Assembly: GCF_024746835.1 (NCBI RefSeq)
Contig: NZ_CP080531.1
Coordinates: forward strand, 186,001 to 250,000
Source of the DNA: Mesorhizobium sp. AR02
GTDB lineage: Bacteria > Pseudomonadota > Alphaproteobacteria > Rhizobiales > Rhizobiaceae
Reading direction: 5' to 3'
DNA length: 64,000 nucleotides
The notes under the pieces were generated by a model that made no database searches, was not told the DNA's origin, and saw only the letters and a program-made list of their open reading frames with translations. The position numbers were made by a program, and so were the translations under genes. This document shows positions 26,651-35,747 of the stretch, in pieces. How positions within the stretch are numbered: the first letter of the stretch is position 1; each line of letters opens with the position of its first letter.

Positions 26651-28295
26651 AGCGGATTTCGTCATCATCGGCTCCGGCTCGGCCGGCTCGGCCATGGCCT
26701 ATCGCCTGTCGGAGGACGGCAAGCATTCGGTCATCGTCATCGAATTCGGCGGCAGCGATATCGGGCCGCTGATCCAGATGCCGTCGGCGCTGTCGATCCC
26801 GCTCAATATGAGCCTCTATGACTGGGGCTTCGCCAGCGAGCCGGAGCCGCATCTCGGCGGCCGCGTGCTGGCGACGCCGCGCGGCAAGGTGATCGGCGGC
26901 TCGTCCTCGATCAACGGCATGGTCTATGTGCGCGGCCATGCCCGGGACTTCGATCATTGGGTCGAAGACGGTGCAACGGGTTGGGGCTTTGCTGACGTGC
27001 TCCCCTATTTCAAGCGCATGGAAGACAATGACGGCGGCGAGGACGGCTGGCGGGGGCACGGCGGGCCGCTGCATGTGCAGCGTGGCTCGCGCAGAAATCC
27101 GCTCTATGGTGCCTTCGTCGAAGCGGGCCGCCAGGCCGGGTTCGAACTGACCGACGACTACAACGGCTCCAAGCAGGAAGGCTTTGGGCCGATGGAACAG
27201 ACCATCCGTGGCGGCCGCCGCTGGTCGGCGGCGTCAGCCTATCTGAAGCCGGCTCTCAAACGCAGGAATGTTAGCCTGGTCAAGGGTTTCGCTCGCCGGG
27301 TGATCATCGAGAATCAACGCGCCATCGGCGTCGAGATCGAAGCTCACAAACAGATTCAGGTCGTTAAGGCGCGACGCGAGGTGATCATTGCCGCGTCGTC
27401 GATCAATTCGCCCAAGATCCTGATGCTGTCGGGCATCGGACCGGCCGCGCATTTGCGCGAAAACGGCATTGCCGTGGTCGCTGACCGGCCCGGCGTCGGT
27501 CGTAATCTGCAGGACCATATGGAGCTTTATATCCAGCAGGAATCGACCAAGCCGATCACGCTGAATTCGGTGCTGAATCCATTCTCGAAAGCATTGATCG
27601 GGGCGCAGTGGCTGTTCTTCAAGACCGGGCTTGGCGCCACCAACCATTTCGAGGCAGCGGCCTTCGTTCGCTCGCGCGCCGGCGTCGACTACCCTGACAT
27701 CCAGTATCACTTCATCCCGGCGGCGGTACGCTATGACGGCAAGGCGGCGGCGAAATCACACGGCTTCCAGGCGCATGTCGGGCCGATGCGGTCGAAGTCG
27801 CGCGGCTCGGTGACGCTGCGCTCGCCCGACCCGAAAGCGCAGCCGGTGATCCGCTTCAACTACATGTCGCATCCGGACGATTGGACCGAGTTCCGCCACT
27901 GCATCCGGCTGACCCGCGAAATTTTTGGCCAGTCGGCCTTCGACGCCTATCGCGGCCAGGAAATCTCGCCGGGTTCGCACGTGCAGTCGGACGACGATCT
28001 CGATGTCTTCATTCGCGACCATGCCGAGAGCGCCTACCATCCCTGCGGCACCTGCAAGATGGGTCGCGCCGACGACCTGATGAATGTCGTCGATCCGGAA
28101 TGCCGGGTCATCGGCGTCGAAGGCCTGCGGGTCGCGGACTCCTCGATCTTCCCGCGCGTCACTAACGGCAATCTCAACGCGCCGTCGATCATGACCGGCG
28201 AGAAGGCATCCGACCATATCCTTGGCCGCACGCCGCTGGCGCCGTCCAACCAGGAACCATGGATCAATCCGCGCTGGCAGGCGTCGGACAGATAG
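26643..28295 (+). CDS. betA: Choline dehydrogenase
   Basis: GMC-family flavoprotein of 550 residues that oxidises choline to betaine aldehyde. The N-terminal FAD-binding motif is [20 protein letters not shown] (about 5-24), GMC signature 1 is [19 protein letters not shown], and signature 2 is [17 protein letters not shown]. The catalytic histidine region is [13 protein letters not shown]. It overlaps the dehydratase gene by 8 bases and precedes betB by 78 bases. It is probably associated with the inner membrane, as other BetA proteins are. Confidence 0.96.
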   Translation: MLEADFVIIGSGSAGSAMAYRLSEDGKHSVIVIEFGGSDIGPLIQMPSALSIPLNMSLYDWGFASEPEPHLGGRVLATPRGKVIGGSSSINGMVYVRGHARDFDHWVEDGATGWGFADVLPYFKRMEDNDGGEDGWRGHGGPLHVQRGSRRNPLYGAFVEAGRQAGFELTDDYNGSKQEGFGPMEQTIRGGRRWSAASAYLKPALKRRNVSLVKGFARRVIIENQRAIGVEIEAHKQIQVVKARREVIIAASSINSPKILMLSGIGPAAHLRENGIAVVADRPGVGRNLQDHMELYIQQESTKPITLNSVLNPFSKALIGAQWLFFKTGLGATNHFEAAAFVRSRAGVDYPDIQYHFIPAAVRYDGKAAAKSHGFQAHVGPMRSKSRGSVTLRSPDPKAQPVIRFNYMSHPDDWTEFRHCIRLTREIFGQSAFDAYRGQEISPGSHVQSDDDLDVFIRDHAESAYHPCGTCKMGRADDLMNVVDPECRVIGVEGLRVADSSIFPRVTNGNLNAPSIMTGEKASDHILGRTPLAPSNQEPWINPRWQASDR

Positions 28296-28373
28296 AGCAT
28301 GATCTACCCGACAGATTGAGCCGTCCATAGATCGAGCCGCCCGTTTGGGGCGCAGACCATTCGGAGACTTCCC

Positions 28374-29837
28374 ATGCGCGCCCAGCCCACGGCATCGCAC
28401 TATGTCAACGGACGCTATATCGACGACGAGCAAGGCGCGCCGCTGCCGGTCATCTATCCGGCAACCGGCGAGACCATCGCCATGCTGCGCTCGGCAACGC
28501 CGAACGTCTTGGAGCTTGCCATCGAGGCCGCACGCGCCGCGCAACCAGCCTGGGCTCGGCTGAAGCCGGTCGAACGCGGCCGCATCCTGCGCCGTGCCGC
28601 CGACATTCTGCGCGCCCGCAATGCCGATCTCGCGCGGATCGAGACGCTCGACACCGGCAAGGCAATCCAGGAAACGCTGGTTGCGGATGCGCCTTCGGCC
28701 GCAGACTGCCTTGAATATTTCGGCGGCGCGGTGGCCGCCTACAATGGCGAGTCCGTCGACCTCGGCGGACCCTTTGCCTACACGCGGCGCGAGGCGCTCG
28801 GCGTTTGCGTCGGCATCGGCGCCTGGAACTATCCGATCCAGATAGCCGGCTGGAAATCGGCACCGGCACTCGCCATGGGCAACGCCATGGTGTTCAAGCC
28901 GTCGGAAAACACGCCGCTTTCGGCATTGGCTCTGGCCGAGATCTACAGCGAGGCCGGCCTGCCGGACGGCCTGTTCAATGTCGTGCAAGGCTATGGCGAT
29001 GTCGGTGCAGGCCTCGTTGGCCACGATGTCGTCGCCAAGGTTTCGGTGACCGGCTCGGTTCCAACCGGCCGCAAGGTGCTGTCGCTCGCAGGTTCAAAGA
29101 TGAAGCACGCGACGATGGAGCTCGGCGGCAAGTCACCGCTGATCGTCTTCGACGATGCCGATATCGAGAACGCCATCGGCGGCGCCATGCTCGGCAATTT
29201 TTACTCCACCGGCCAGATCTGCTCCAACGGCACAAGGGTCTTCGTGCAGAGCGGGATTCACGACCGCTTTGTCGACCGTCTGGTCGAGCGGACGAAGAAG
29301 ATCCGCATCGGCGATCCGCTCGACCCCGAGACGCAGATGGGGCCCCTGGTCTCCAAGGCGCAGCACGACAAGGTGGTCGGCTATATCGAGATCGGCAAGC
29401 AGGATGGCGCTGTTCTCGCCTGTGGCGGCAACGTGCCTTCACTGCAGGGTTTCGGCGGCGGCTTCTTCGTCGAGCCCACGGTCTTCACAGGCGTCACCGA
29501 TAATATGCGGATCGCGCGCGAGGAGATTTTCGGGCCGGTCATGAGCGTGCTGAAATTCGATGGCGAGGACGAGGTGATCGACCGCGCCAACGACACCGAA
29601 TTTGGCCTCGCCGCCGGTGTCTTCACCCGCGACCTGCCGCGCGCCCACCGCGTCATCGCCGAGCTGCAGGCCGGCACCTGCTGGATCAATGCCTACAATC
29701 TGACGCCGGTGGAAATCCCGTTCGGCGGTTTCAAGCAGTCCGGCATTGGGCGCGAGAACTCGCTGGCGGCACTGGCGCTCTATTCGCAGCTGAAGTCGGT
29801 TTATGTCGAAACGGGGGACGTGGCGAGCCCGTATTGA
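28374..29837 (+). CDS. betB: Betaine aldehyde dehydrogenase
   Basis: Aldehyde dehydrogenase of 487 residues that makes glycine betaine from betaine aldehyde using NAD(P). General-base Glu249 is in MELGGKSPL and nucleophile Cys283 in [11 protein letters not shown]. The NAD-binding [10 protein letters not shown] segment is also present. It is the last gene of the bet operon, 78 bases after betA, and converges with the mannose-phosphate gene after 7 bases. Length and motifs match BetB closely. Confidence 0.95.
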   Translation: MRAQPTASHYVNGRYIDDEQGAPLPVIYPATGETIAMLRSATPNVLELAIEAARAAQPAWARLKPVERGRILRRAADILRARNADLARIETLDTGKAIQETLVADAPSAADCLEYFGGAVAAYNGESVDLGGPFAYTRREALGVCVGIGAWNYPIQIAGWKSAPALAMGNAMVFKPSENTPLSALALAEIYSEAGLPDGLFNVVQGYGDVGAGLVGHDVVAKVSVTGSVPTGRKVLSLAGSKMKHATMELGGKSPLIVFDDADIENAIGGAMLGNFYSTGQICSNGTRVFVQSGIHDRFVDRLVERTKKIRIGDPLDPETQMGPLVSKAQHDKVVGYIEIGKQDGAVLACGGNVPSLQGFGGGFFVEPTVFTGVTDNMRIAREEIFGPVMSVLKFDGEDEVIDRANDTEFGLAAGVFTRDLPRAHRVIAELQAGTCWINAYNLTPVEIPFGGFKQSGIGRENSLAALALYSQLKSVYVETGDVASPY

Positions 29838-29844
29838 AACGGGC

Positions 29845-32085
29845 TTAAGCCGCCTCCCCCGACGTTCCATCCAGATACTGCGTCAGCGCACAAACCAGGT
29901 GATAGAAGATGCTGGCCGGCACGTCGGTCGCCAACGAGCGGCCGCGTTCGTCGATGCGGTCGATCCACAGGCCGAGGGGTGCCGGGTCGATGTGCCAGCG
30001 GAACAGCCGGCCGACGCGTTCCTCGATCTCCGGCTTGAGATCGGGTCCGCCCGAGCCATCCAGGGCAATGGCCGCCTTGACCGCTTCGGCCTGTGGCCAA
30101 CTGCGCGAGATCAGGTCCAGCGGCAGGCCCCGCCGAGAGACGGCGCCATAGGCAAGACCGGTGGCGCGGTTGAGGCCATTGGCGATGGCCGAGGCATAGA
30201 GCTTCCTGGCGAAGCCGCTCAGTTCGGCCTGGCCGCTGCGTCCGGCAAAATCGACCAGCAGCGAAGCCCACTCGAAGTGATGGCCGGGCTCGGTCCAGGC
30301 GCCTTTCTCGCCGGCTGACGGCTTCCATTCGTCATCGAAATATTCGCCCAGCGTCCAGCTTTCCCGGTCGAAGAAATGGCTCCGGAAGAGATCGATGATG
30401 CGCGCCGCACGGCGCAGATGGGCACGCTCGCCTGTGGCCTGATGCCAGGCCAGGAACGCTTCGAGCAGATGCATATGCGGGTTGGAGCGCCGCTCGCCCT
30501 CGCCGTCCGATGTTTCGAGGAAGCCGGTCATGCGATGATCCTCGAGATGTGCATCAAGGAAGGCAAAAGTTTCCTCGCCGAGCCGCAAGGCATCGGGATT
30601 GCCCGACATATGCGCATGCGCCAGCGCCAGCAGAACGCAGGAATGGTCGTAGGCATCCTCGGTGGGGTCGGCGACGGAGCCGTCAACATGCAAGGTGCGC
30701 ACCCAGCCGCCTTTGTCGGTGCGGCCATTTCTGACCATGAACTCGATCCCGTGGCTGATCAGCCGGTCGGCCGGACCGTCCCAGCCGCGCGCGCTGGCGA
30801 CCGCGAAGGCATAGACCTGCCTGGCCATTGTGCGCATGCGCTTGGGTTTCATCAGCGGCGCGCGATCAAAGCCGAGCGCTTCATGGAAACCGCCATGGCG
30901 CTCGTCGACACCCGATGTCGACCACAGCGGCAAGGTCTCCTGAAACAGCCAGTGGTGCACACGCCGCCGCCAGGCGCCGCTTTCGATGACGCGATCATGC
31001 GCCGGCGTGAACCTGGTTTCCAGCCGGCCCGATTTTTCGAGCTGCTCGACGATCTTCTTGACGTGCTGGCTGTGGCTGACCGGAGCAACGAAAGTGGCGT
31101 CGGCAGTGGAAACGATGGCGACATCCTTCATGCCGATCGCCGACAGCAGGCGGCCGTCGCTGCGGATGTAGGAGTTCTCGCAATCGATGGCGACAACATC
31201 GCCGATGACGACATTGCCGTGGTCGTCGGCCGGACCGACGTCGAGCAGCGATTGCCAGGAGCCGAGATCGTTCCAGCGGAAGTTGGCTGGCACCATGGCA
31301 ATGCCTTGCGCCCGCTCCATGATGGCATAGTCGATCGAGATCGAGGGGATGGCCTCATAGAGCTCCAGCGGCATATAGAGGCCGGACAGGTCCGATGTCG
31401 CCGCCTTGTAGGCGGCTTCTGTGGCCTGCCAGATGTCGGGCTCGAAGGCGGCGAACGCGTCACGCATGGCAGCGGCGCGAAACAGGAAGATGCCGGTGTT
31501 CCAGTAAAAGCTTTCCGCCTTGAGATAGCTCTGCGCCGTCGCCAGGTCCGGCTTCTCGACGAAGCGCGTGACGTCGAAGATGCCGCCCTGCGCGCCCGCC
31601 ACCTCGATATAGCCATAGCCGGTTTCGGGCTGCGTCGGTTTGATGCCGAACACCACAAGCCGGCCGGCACGCGCCGCCTCGGCGCCTGCCTCGACGCTCT
31701 GCCAGAATTGCCCTGGGGTTGATATTTCGTGATCCGACGGCACGACCAGGACCAGGCTGTCGCCGAATTCGGACAGGGTGCGCAGCGTTGCGAGTGCGAT
31801 CGCAGCGGCGGTGTTGCGCCCCGTGGGCTCGAACAATGGACCACCGCCGGCGAGATCGAGGCCGGCCAGGTCGGCATGGACACGATCGGCATGGCGCTCG
31901 GAGGCGATCAGGAAGATCGGTGTTTCGCCGGCCGGCCTTGCCGTCAGCCGGCGCAAGGTCTTGGCCAGCATGGAGCCATCGCCGGACAGGTCGTGAAACT
32001 GCTTCGGATTGTCCTCGCGCGACAGCGGCCAGAGCCGCGAGCCGACGCCGCCGCTCATGACAAAACTGACGATGCGCTGGCTCAT
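29845..32085 (-). CDS. Mannose-1-phosphate guanylyltransferase fused to an AGE-family isomerase domain
   Basis: Bifunctional-looking protein of 746 residues. The N-terminal half (about 1-350) is a GDP-mannose pyrophosphorylase with the nucleotide-binding signature MSGGVGSRLWPLSR and the metal site VVPSDHEI. The C-terminal half (about 370-740) is an alpha/alpha-barrel of the N-acylglucosamine 2-epimerase / mannose-6-phosphate isomerase type (GWDGPADRLI, HAEHEWASLL-like HFEWASLLVDFAG). The usual bacterial bifunctional ManC carries a cupin isomerase instead, so this is an alternative fusion for making GDP-mannose for surface polysaccharide. The ATG at 32085 (MSQRIVSFVM) is preferred, with 32124 possible, which would lie just 3 bases after the LysR stop. 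Confidence 0.9.
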   Translation of the reverse strand: MSQRIVSFVMSGGVGSRLWPLSREDNPKQFHDLSGDGSMLAKTLRRLTARPAGETPIFLIASERHADRVHADLAGLDLAGGGPLFEPTGRNTAAAIALATLRTLSEFGDSLVLVVPSDHEISTPGQFWQSVEAGAEAARAGRLVVFGIKPTQPETGYGYIEVAGAQGGIFDVTRFVEKPDLATAQSYLKAESFYWNTGIFLFRAAAMRDAFAAFEPDIWQATEAAYKAATSDLSGLYMPLELYEAIPSISIDYAIMERAQGIAMVPANFRWNDLGSWQSLLDVGPADDHGNVVIGDVVAIDCENSYIRSDGRLLSAIGMKDVAIVSTADATFVAPVSHSQHVKKIVEQLEKSGRLETRFTPAHDRVIESGAWRRRVHHWLFQETLPLWSTSGVDERHGGFHEALGFDRAPLMKPKRMRTMARQVYAFAVASARGWDGPADRLISHGIEFMVRNGRTDKGGWVRTLHVDGSVADPTEDAYDHSCVLLALAHAHMSGNPDALRLGEETFAFLDAHLEDHRMTGFLETSDGEGERRSNPHMHLLEAFLAWHQATGERAHLRRAARIIDLFRSHFFDRESWTLGEYFDDEWKPSAGEKGAWTEPGHHFEWASLLVDFAGRSGQAELSGFARKLYASAIANGLNRATGLAYGAVSRRGLPLDLISRSWPQAEAVKAAIALDGSGGPDLKPEIEERVGRLFRWHIDPAPLGLWIDRIDERGRSLATDVPASIFYHLVCALTQYLDGTSGEAA

Positions 32086-32127
32086 TCGGGTCTCGCTCAG
32101 AAGTTGGTCTGGGGTAGCAGACATGCC

Positions 32128-33027
32128 TTAAGCCGTGTTTACCCGATTCGAAATCCGCTCGACCGCGAGATCGATGAAGGCCTTGACCAACGGTGAGAGG
32201 TGTCGGCTGCTGGGATAGAGAACGTGCAGGCCGCCCTCGGGCGTCGTGTAGCCATCGAGAACGCGTTGCAACCGTCCCTCCGCGATGAGTGCCTCGGCCA
32301 TCACCTGAGGCAGTTGGGCGATGCCGAAGCCTGCGATTGCGGCCGCCACCACCGCCTGCATCTCATTGGCGGCGAAACGCCCGGCGACGTCGACACTTTC
32401 CTGGCCTTGTGGTCCATCCAGCACCCAATGAGCGCCTGAGGCCGACGGCCCCGCAATAACGCATCGATGGCGGACGAGATCGGCCGGGCTTTCCGGCATT
32501 CCGTACCGTGCGAGATAGTCGGGGCTGGCGCAGAGCAGCCTGTGCGTGGAACCGATCTTGCGGGCGATGAGCGTCGAATCCTCAAGTCTGCCTGTGCGGA
32601 AGGCGAGGTCGATGCCGTCCTCGACCAGGTTGAGCTTGTCGTCGGTGAGGCGGAGCTCGACATTGGTCTTCGGGTACAGCGCCAGAAACTCGACCACGGC
32701 ACGGATGAGGAAGTGACCGCCAAAACCGACCGGAGCCGAAATGCGGATCGTGCCCGAAGGCTCCGCCCTCGCCTCGGCGAGACGCAGATTCGCCTCCTCG
32801 ATCGTCCGCAGGCCCTGGCTGCTTTGCTCATAATAGAGACGTCCGGCGTCCGTCAGATTGAGGCTGCGTGTGGTGCGTTGCAGCAGACGCACACCGACCT
32901 CGCGTTCGAGTGCGGCGACACGGCGGCTGACCGTCGTCTTGGGCATGGCGAGCAGGCGCGCGGCTGCGGTGAAGCTGCCGGCTTCGACGACGCGGGCAAA
33001 CACGATGACATCGTTGAGGTCGATCAT
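32128..33027 (-). CDS. LysR-family transcriptional regulator
   Basis: LTTR of 299 residues. The winged helix-turn-helix is at about 1-60 (FTAAARLLAMPKTTVSRRVAALE), and the ligand-binding domain at about 88-295. It belongs to the subgroup often found divergent from oxidoreductases and efflux genes. The start at 33027 (MIDLNDVIVF) matches family starts; the open frame to 33057 adds 10 residues. It probably controls the divergent NmrA-type gene through a TTGG-N11-CCAA site lying between them. The inducer is unknown. Confidence 0.92.
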   Translation of the reverse strand: MIDLNDVIVFARVVEAGSFTAAARLLAMPKTTVSRRVAALEREVGVRLLQRTTRSLNLTDAGRLYYEQSSQGLRTIEEANLRLAEARAEPSGTIRISAPVGFGGHFLIRAVVEFLALYPKTNVELRLTDDKLNLVEDGIDLAFRTGRLEDSTLIARKIGSTHRLLCASPDYLARYGMPESPADLVRHRCVIAGPSASGAHWVLDGPQGQESVDVAGRFAANEMQAVVAAAIAGFGIAQLPQVMAEALIAEGRLQRVLDGYTTPEGGLHVLYPSSRHLSPLVKAFIDLAVERISNRVNTA

Positions 33028-33037
33028 TATGCTCAAT

Positions 33038-33058
33038 ATTGGGACAAAGTTTTCCAAT
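33038..33058. promoter_or_regulatory. LysR-type binding site (ATTGG-N11-CCAAT)
   Basis: ATTGG and CCAAT are exact inverted repeats separated by 11 bases, with the T-N11-A core expected of LysR regulators. It lies between the divergent LysR and NmrA-type genes, 10 bases from the LysR start. Its position suits autoregulation plus activation of the divergent gene. Confidence 0.55.
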
Positions 33059-33127
33059 TATAGGCAGTTATGCATCAATGAGACAGAGCCTAATTTCGCT
33101 CCAGACAAACAAGAAGGAGCAAATGAG

Positions 33128-34012
33128 ATGACCAGCAAACGAAGCATTCTTGTGACCGGCGCCACGGGCCAGCAAGGCGGCGCCGTTGCGCGTGCCCTCT
33201 TGTCCAGGGGCCATCGCGTCAAGGCGCTGACGCGCAAGCCGGACAGCGAAGCCGCACGGCAACTGGCTGCGGCGGGCGCCGAGGTCGTGGCCGGCGATCT
33301 CGCCGATGCAGCCTCCGTCGTGAAGGCCGCAACAGACGTCGACACCATGTTCCTGATGGGCAACAGCTACGAGGCCGGCCTCGAGGAGGAAACCCGCCAG
33401 GGGATCCTGGCCGCCGATGCGGCGAAGGCCGCCGGCATCGGACACCTGATCTATTCATCCGTTGCCGACGCCGACAAGCAGACCGGCATTCCGCATTTCG
33501 AAAGCAAGTATCTGGTCGAGCAGCATGTCAGGCAGCTCGGCATTCCCTATACGATCAGCGCGCCGGTCGCCTTTATGGAGAATGCCGTCGCGCCGTGGTC
33601 GATCGGCGCGCTCAGCCAGGGCACTCACGCCTTCGCCATGCCGCCGAAGCGGGTCCTCCAGCTGGTTGCGCTGGCGGATATCGGCGCTTTCGTCGCCGCG
33701 CTTGCGGAACGGCGGGAGCAGGTGTTCGGCAAGCGCTTCGATTTCGCCGGGGATGAATTGTCCGGCGAAGAGCAGGCGAAAATCCTGTCCGAGGCCATCG
33801 GCCGCCCGATCCGCTATCAAGAAATCCCAATCGCTGCTGCCCGCCAGCAGAGCGAGGACGCGGCACTGATGTTCGAATGGTTCGACCGCGTCGGCTACGA
33901 CGTCGATATCGCAACTTTGCACAGACAATTCCCCGAGGTGCGCTGGCACAGCTTTGCCGACTGGGCGCGCGCATTCAACTGGAGCGCCAGCGGCCTGCGT
34001 GGCGAAAGCTGA
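33128..34012 (+). CDS. NmrA-type NAD(P)-binding oxidoreductase
   Basis: Atypical short-chain dehydrogenase-like protein of 294 residues. The N-terminal nucleotide-binding motif is VTGATGQQGGAVARALL (about 8-24). The family NmrA/quinone-oxidoreductase 2 layout continues with DADKQTGIPHFESKYLVEQ and a C-terminal extension. It lacks the classical SDR YxxxK arrangement at the usual position, so it may be a redox sensor rather than an enzyme. AGGAG lies 9 bases before the ATG at 33128. The divergent LysR gene is the probable regulator. Confidence 0.88.
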   Translation: MTSKRSILVTGATGQQGGAVARALLSRGHRVKALTRKPDSEAARQLAAAGAEVVAGDLADAASVVKAATDVDTMFLMGNSYEAGLEEETRQGILAADAAKAAGIGHLIYSSVADADKQTGIPHFESKYLVEQHVRQLGIPYTISAPVAFMENAVAPWSIGALSQGTHAFAMPPKRVLQLVALADIGAFVAALAERREQVFGKRFDFAGDELSGEEQAKILSEAIGRPIRYQEIPIAAARQQSEDAALMFEWFDRVGYDVDIATLHRQFPEVRWHSFADWARAFNWSASGLRGES

Positions 34013-34043
34013 CGAAATGCGACAGAAGTGCTGCCATTGCCGC

Positions 34044-34072
34044 TTGCAGGAATGAAGTGTGGCGGCTATAAG
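34044..34072 (+). promoter_or_regulatory. Promoter of tRNA-Pro
   Basis: TTGCAG (34044-34049) and TATAAG (34067-34072) are 17 bases apart. Transcription would begin about 8 bases before the mature tRNA 5' end, as is usual for tRNA genes with a short leader. Confidence 0.75.
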
Positions 34073-34087
34073 CCCGCGGTCTGGTCA

Positions 34088-34164
34088 CGGAGTGTAGCGC
34101 AGCCTGGTAGCGCACCTCGTTCGGGACGAGGGGGTCGCAGGTTCAAATCCTGCCACTCCGACCA
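34088..34164 (+). tRNA. tRNA-Pro (anticodon CGG)
   Basis: A 77-base cloverleaf. The acceptor stem CGGAGTG pairs with CACTCCG, the D-loop holds AGCCTGGTAGC, and the anticodon stem CCTCG/CGAGG flanks loop TTCGGGA with anticodon CGG. The T-arm contains GGTTCAAATCC. The 3' CCA is encoded. It reads CCG proline codons, which are common in this GC-rich genome. A cluster of small accessory-type genes follows, but no integrase is seen. Confidence 0.97.
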
Positions 34165-34277
34165 GAAAAACAACGTGTTAGCGCATCCCGACTTTGGCGC
34201 TCAAACTGATATCACACCTGAGATACGGTGAGATGGGCCGCCTCCTCGGTGCAGCCCTTCCCTTTGTCGCCAACGCG

Positions 34278-34595
34278 CTACACAAGTGGGCTTGTTGAAA
34301 GCGCAGACGACGTAGCTGGCTGCAGCCTGTCGGTCATTGCGCGTGAATTTTTCATTCGCCGCGCGTCATTCAACAACGCCGCGCCATCCGTCTCGATCCT
34401 ATCGACAAGTTCGCCGGTTTGATCCACGCTGATGCCTGTTTCATTGGACAGGAACCAGACGCGAAAGCTCCTGTCATCGGATGGAACAGGGACAATGAAC
34501 TCCCCGCCATCGTTTCGGTCCTCTGCTGAAAGCCTGTGGCGCTTTCGCAGTGTTCGCTTCCACCGGTCACCTTCCAATAGAGGGTCGATGGACAT
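34278..34595 (-). CDS. Hypothetical small protein
   Basis: I do not recognise this 105-residue protein. It starts MSIDPLLEGDRWKR, is highly charged and hydrophilic, and has no signal or membrane segment. Codon choice and composition look protein-like, but the C-terminal 25 residues are low in structure. The start follows a tiny membrane peptide gene by 14 bases on the same strand, so they may be co-transcribed. There is no strong ribosome site directly before this ATG. It could be a genus-specific gene or a chance open frame. Confidence 0.4.
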   Translation of the reverse strand: MSIDPLLEGDRWKRTLRKRHRLSAEDRNDGGEFIVPVPSDDRSFRVWFLSNETGISVDQTGELVDRIETDGAALLNDARRMKNSRAMTDRLQPATSSALSTSPLV

Positions 34596-34609
34596 AGCTG
34601 ACGTCGAGC

Positions 34610-34684
34610 TTATCGCAGGCCGAAAAACCCCAATATCGCTATGACGATGACCACCGCTCCAACGAGCCAAATGATATTGTTCAT
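34610..34684 (-). CDS. Very small membrane peptide, 24 residues
   Basis: A 24-residue reading frame beginning MNNIIWLVGAVV and ending LGFFGLR forms a single transmembrane helix (about residues 4-22). A clear ribosome site AGGAGA lies 7 bases before the ATG. Single-helix peptides of this size with an FFGLR- or FLGLR-like C-terminus are familiar in rhizobial genomes, with unknown function. The gene is shorter than the usual cutoff for gene finders. A terminator-like hairpin lies upstream on the same strand, so it may be read from a short leader. Confidence 0.65.
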   Translation of the reverse strand: MNNIIWLVGAVVIVIAILGFFGLR

Positions 34685-34705
34685 GATCGTTCTCCTGTTG
34701 CCTGG

Positions 34706-34738
34706 AAAAGCCCGCGCCTCTGGCGAAGGAACGCGGGC
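34706..34738 (-). terminator. Terminator- or attenuator-like hairpin upstream of the 24-residue gene
   Basis: On the minus strand GCCCGCG pairs with CGCGGGC (7 bp, with an inner CCT/AGG pairing) and is followed by TTTT. It lies 22 bases ahead of the small membrane peptide gene, so it would act as a leader attenuator or end an unseen upstream transcript. The rest of 34685-35074 holds no gene I can support. Confidence 0.4.
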
Positions 34739-35074
34739 CGACCAGCCTTTGCCGGCTGATCTTCAGCAGACGGCAAGGCGCCTGCTACAAGGAGTAGAAC
34801 TATTAGATACGCCTAATGTTCCGCCATGCGGCAAGGATCGAGAGAGGCGGGTTTTTGGGCGCGGTGTTGCCGATGCGCGCACGACCGATGCGTCGAGACA
34901 CATCGTTCTTTGCAAGTCCCCTGAGCGAGAGGCGCTCCTTCTCAGCCCTGGGCACGTGATCGCTCGTCCTGCGAATTGCCATTGCCTTTCCGGCTGCCTT
35001 GGGAAACCCGGAACCAAAGCGACCAGCGGCAGTTATTCCAACGAAGGGCTAATCAAGACAATGGAGAAATTACA

Positions 35075-35356
35075 ATGAAAACAATGATCATGTGCGCTTT
35101 GGCGCTTTCCATCGGATTGCCGGCTATCGCTTCGGCGGCCGAAGCCGATGTCGTTATCAAAACCCACCATCGTCACCACAGCAACGTCAAGGTCATCAAC
35201 GAGGACGGCCAGCGCTTGCATCATCGTCACCATGGCACCGTTGCGTTCTACGATCATGGCCGCCGGCACCATCGTCCGGATGCCGTCATTGTCACAGGCT
35301 CCGTCTCCACCCATCATCGACATCACCCCGTGGTGATCGAAAACAACGGCTATTGA
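35075..35356 (+). CDS. Secreted histidine-rich small protein
   Basis: A 93-residue protein with a signal peptide (about 1-22, ending AIASAAEA) and a mature part dominated by His-Arg clusters: THHRHHSN, LHHRHHGT, RRHHRPD and THHRHHPV. Four clusters at about 15-25 residue spacing suggest periplasmic binding of zinc, nickel or copper, though this is inferred from composition only. GGAG lies 8 bases before the ATG at 35075. I know no named family. It has no partner gene in close contact, and its function is unknown. Confidence 0.75.
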   Translation: MKTMIMCALALSIGLPAIASAAEADVVIKTHHRHHSNVKVINEDGQRLHHRHHGTVAFYDHGRRHHRPDAVIVTGSVSTHHRHHPVVIENNGY

Positions 35357-35552
35357 TCGACGCAGCTGGCCCGGCCCTTTGTAGTTTGGGCCTGCCGGCA
35401 AAAAATCTGAAATGTGGCTGGTGATCTGGCGTGCCGATACAAGGCATCATCAACGAACCATCGTGTGAGACGACGCCATCCAGCCCCTCCGAAAAGGTCG
35501 CAGAATCTCGCCTCGTTGGCTGGAATGCAGGCCGTGGCGCCTGCAGATATTT

Positions 35553-35589
35553 AGGGTTCGCTCGCCACACGGCGCGGCGAGCGAACCCT
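35553..35589. repeat. 14-bp perfect inverted repeat
   Basis: AGGGTTCGCTCGCC and GGCGAGCGAACCCT form a perfect 14-bp dyad with a 9-base loop. It is not followed by a T run on either strand, so it is not a classical terminator. It may be a dispersed palindrome or a protein-binding site. The remainder of 35357-35654 has no recognisable gene. Confidence 0.7.
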
Positions 35590-35654
35590 ATCAGCGCAGG
35601 AAGGGACGTGGCTGCGCCAATCTGCAAATCATTCGTGCTCGACCTCTCGGATGG

Positions 35655-35747
35655 TCAGCCATGGGTCATTCCAATCGCCATGAAAGTGATGGCCACCGCA
35701 AAGATCAGTGCGAGCAACCAGCGCGCTTGGCCAACACTCTTGTCCAT
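35655..35747 (-). CDS. Very small membrane peptide, 30 residues
   Basis: A 30-residue frame beginning MDKSVGQARWLLALIF and ending AIGMTHG, with one hydrophobic helix at about residues 10-27. A perfect AGGAGG sits 6 bases before the ATG, which is a strong translation signal for a chance frame. I do not recognise the family. It is on the opposite strand to the His-rich secreted protein and the following stress-type genes. It is one of two sub-50-residue membrane peptides in this 3-kb cluster. Confidence 0.6.
   Translation of the reverse strand: MDKSVGQARWLLALIFAVAITFMAIGMTHG

Noticed and set aside
34088..34164. tRNA-Pro as an active integration site for a mobile island
   Set aside because: No integrase, recombinase or repeated tRNA 3' end is visible in the window; kept only as a possible remnant.
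34641..35078. 145-residue plus-strand frame running up to the His-rich gene
   Set aside because: It overlaps the better-supported 24-residue gene on the other strand, and its sequence has no domain, signal or codon support.
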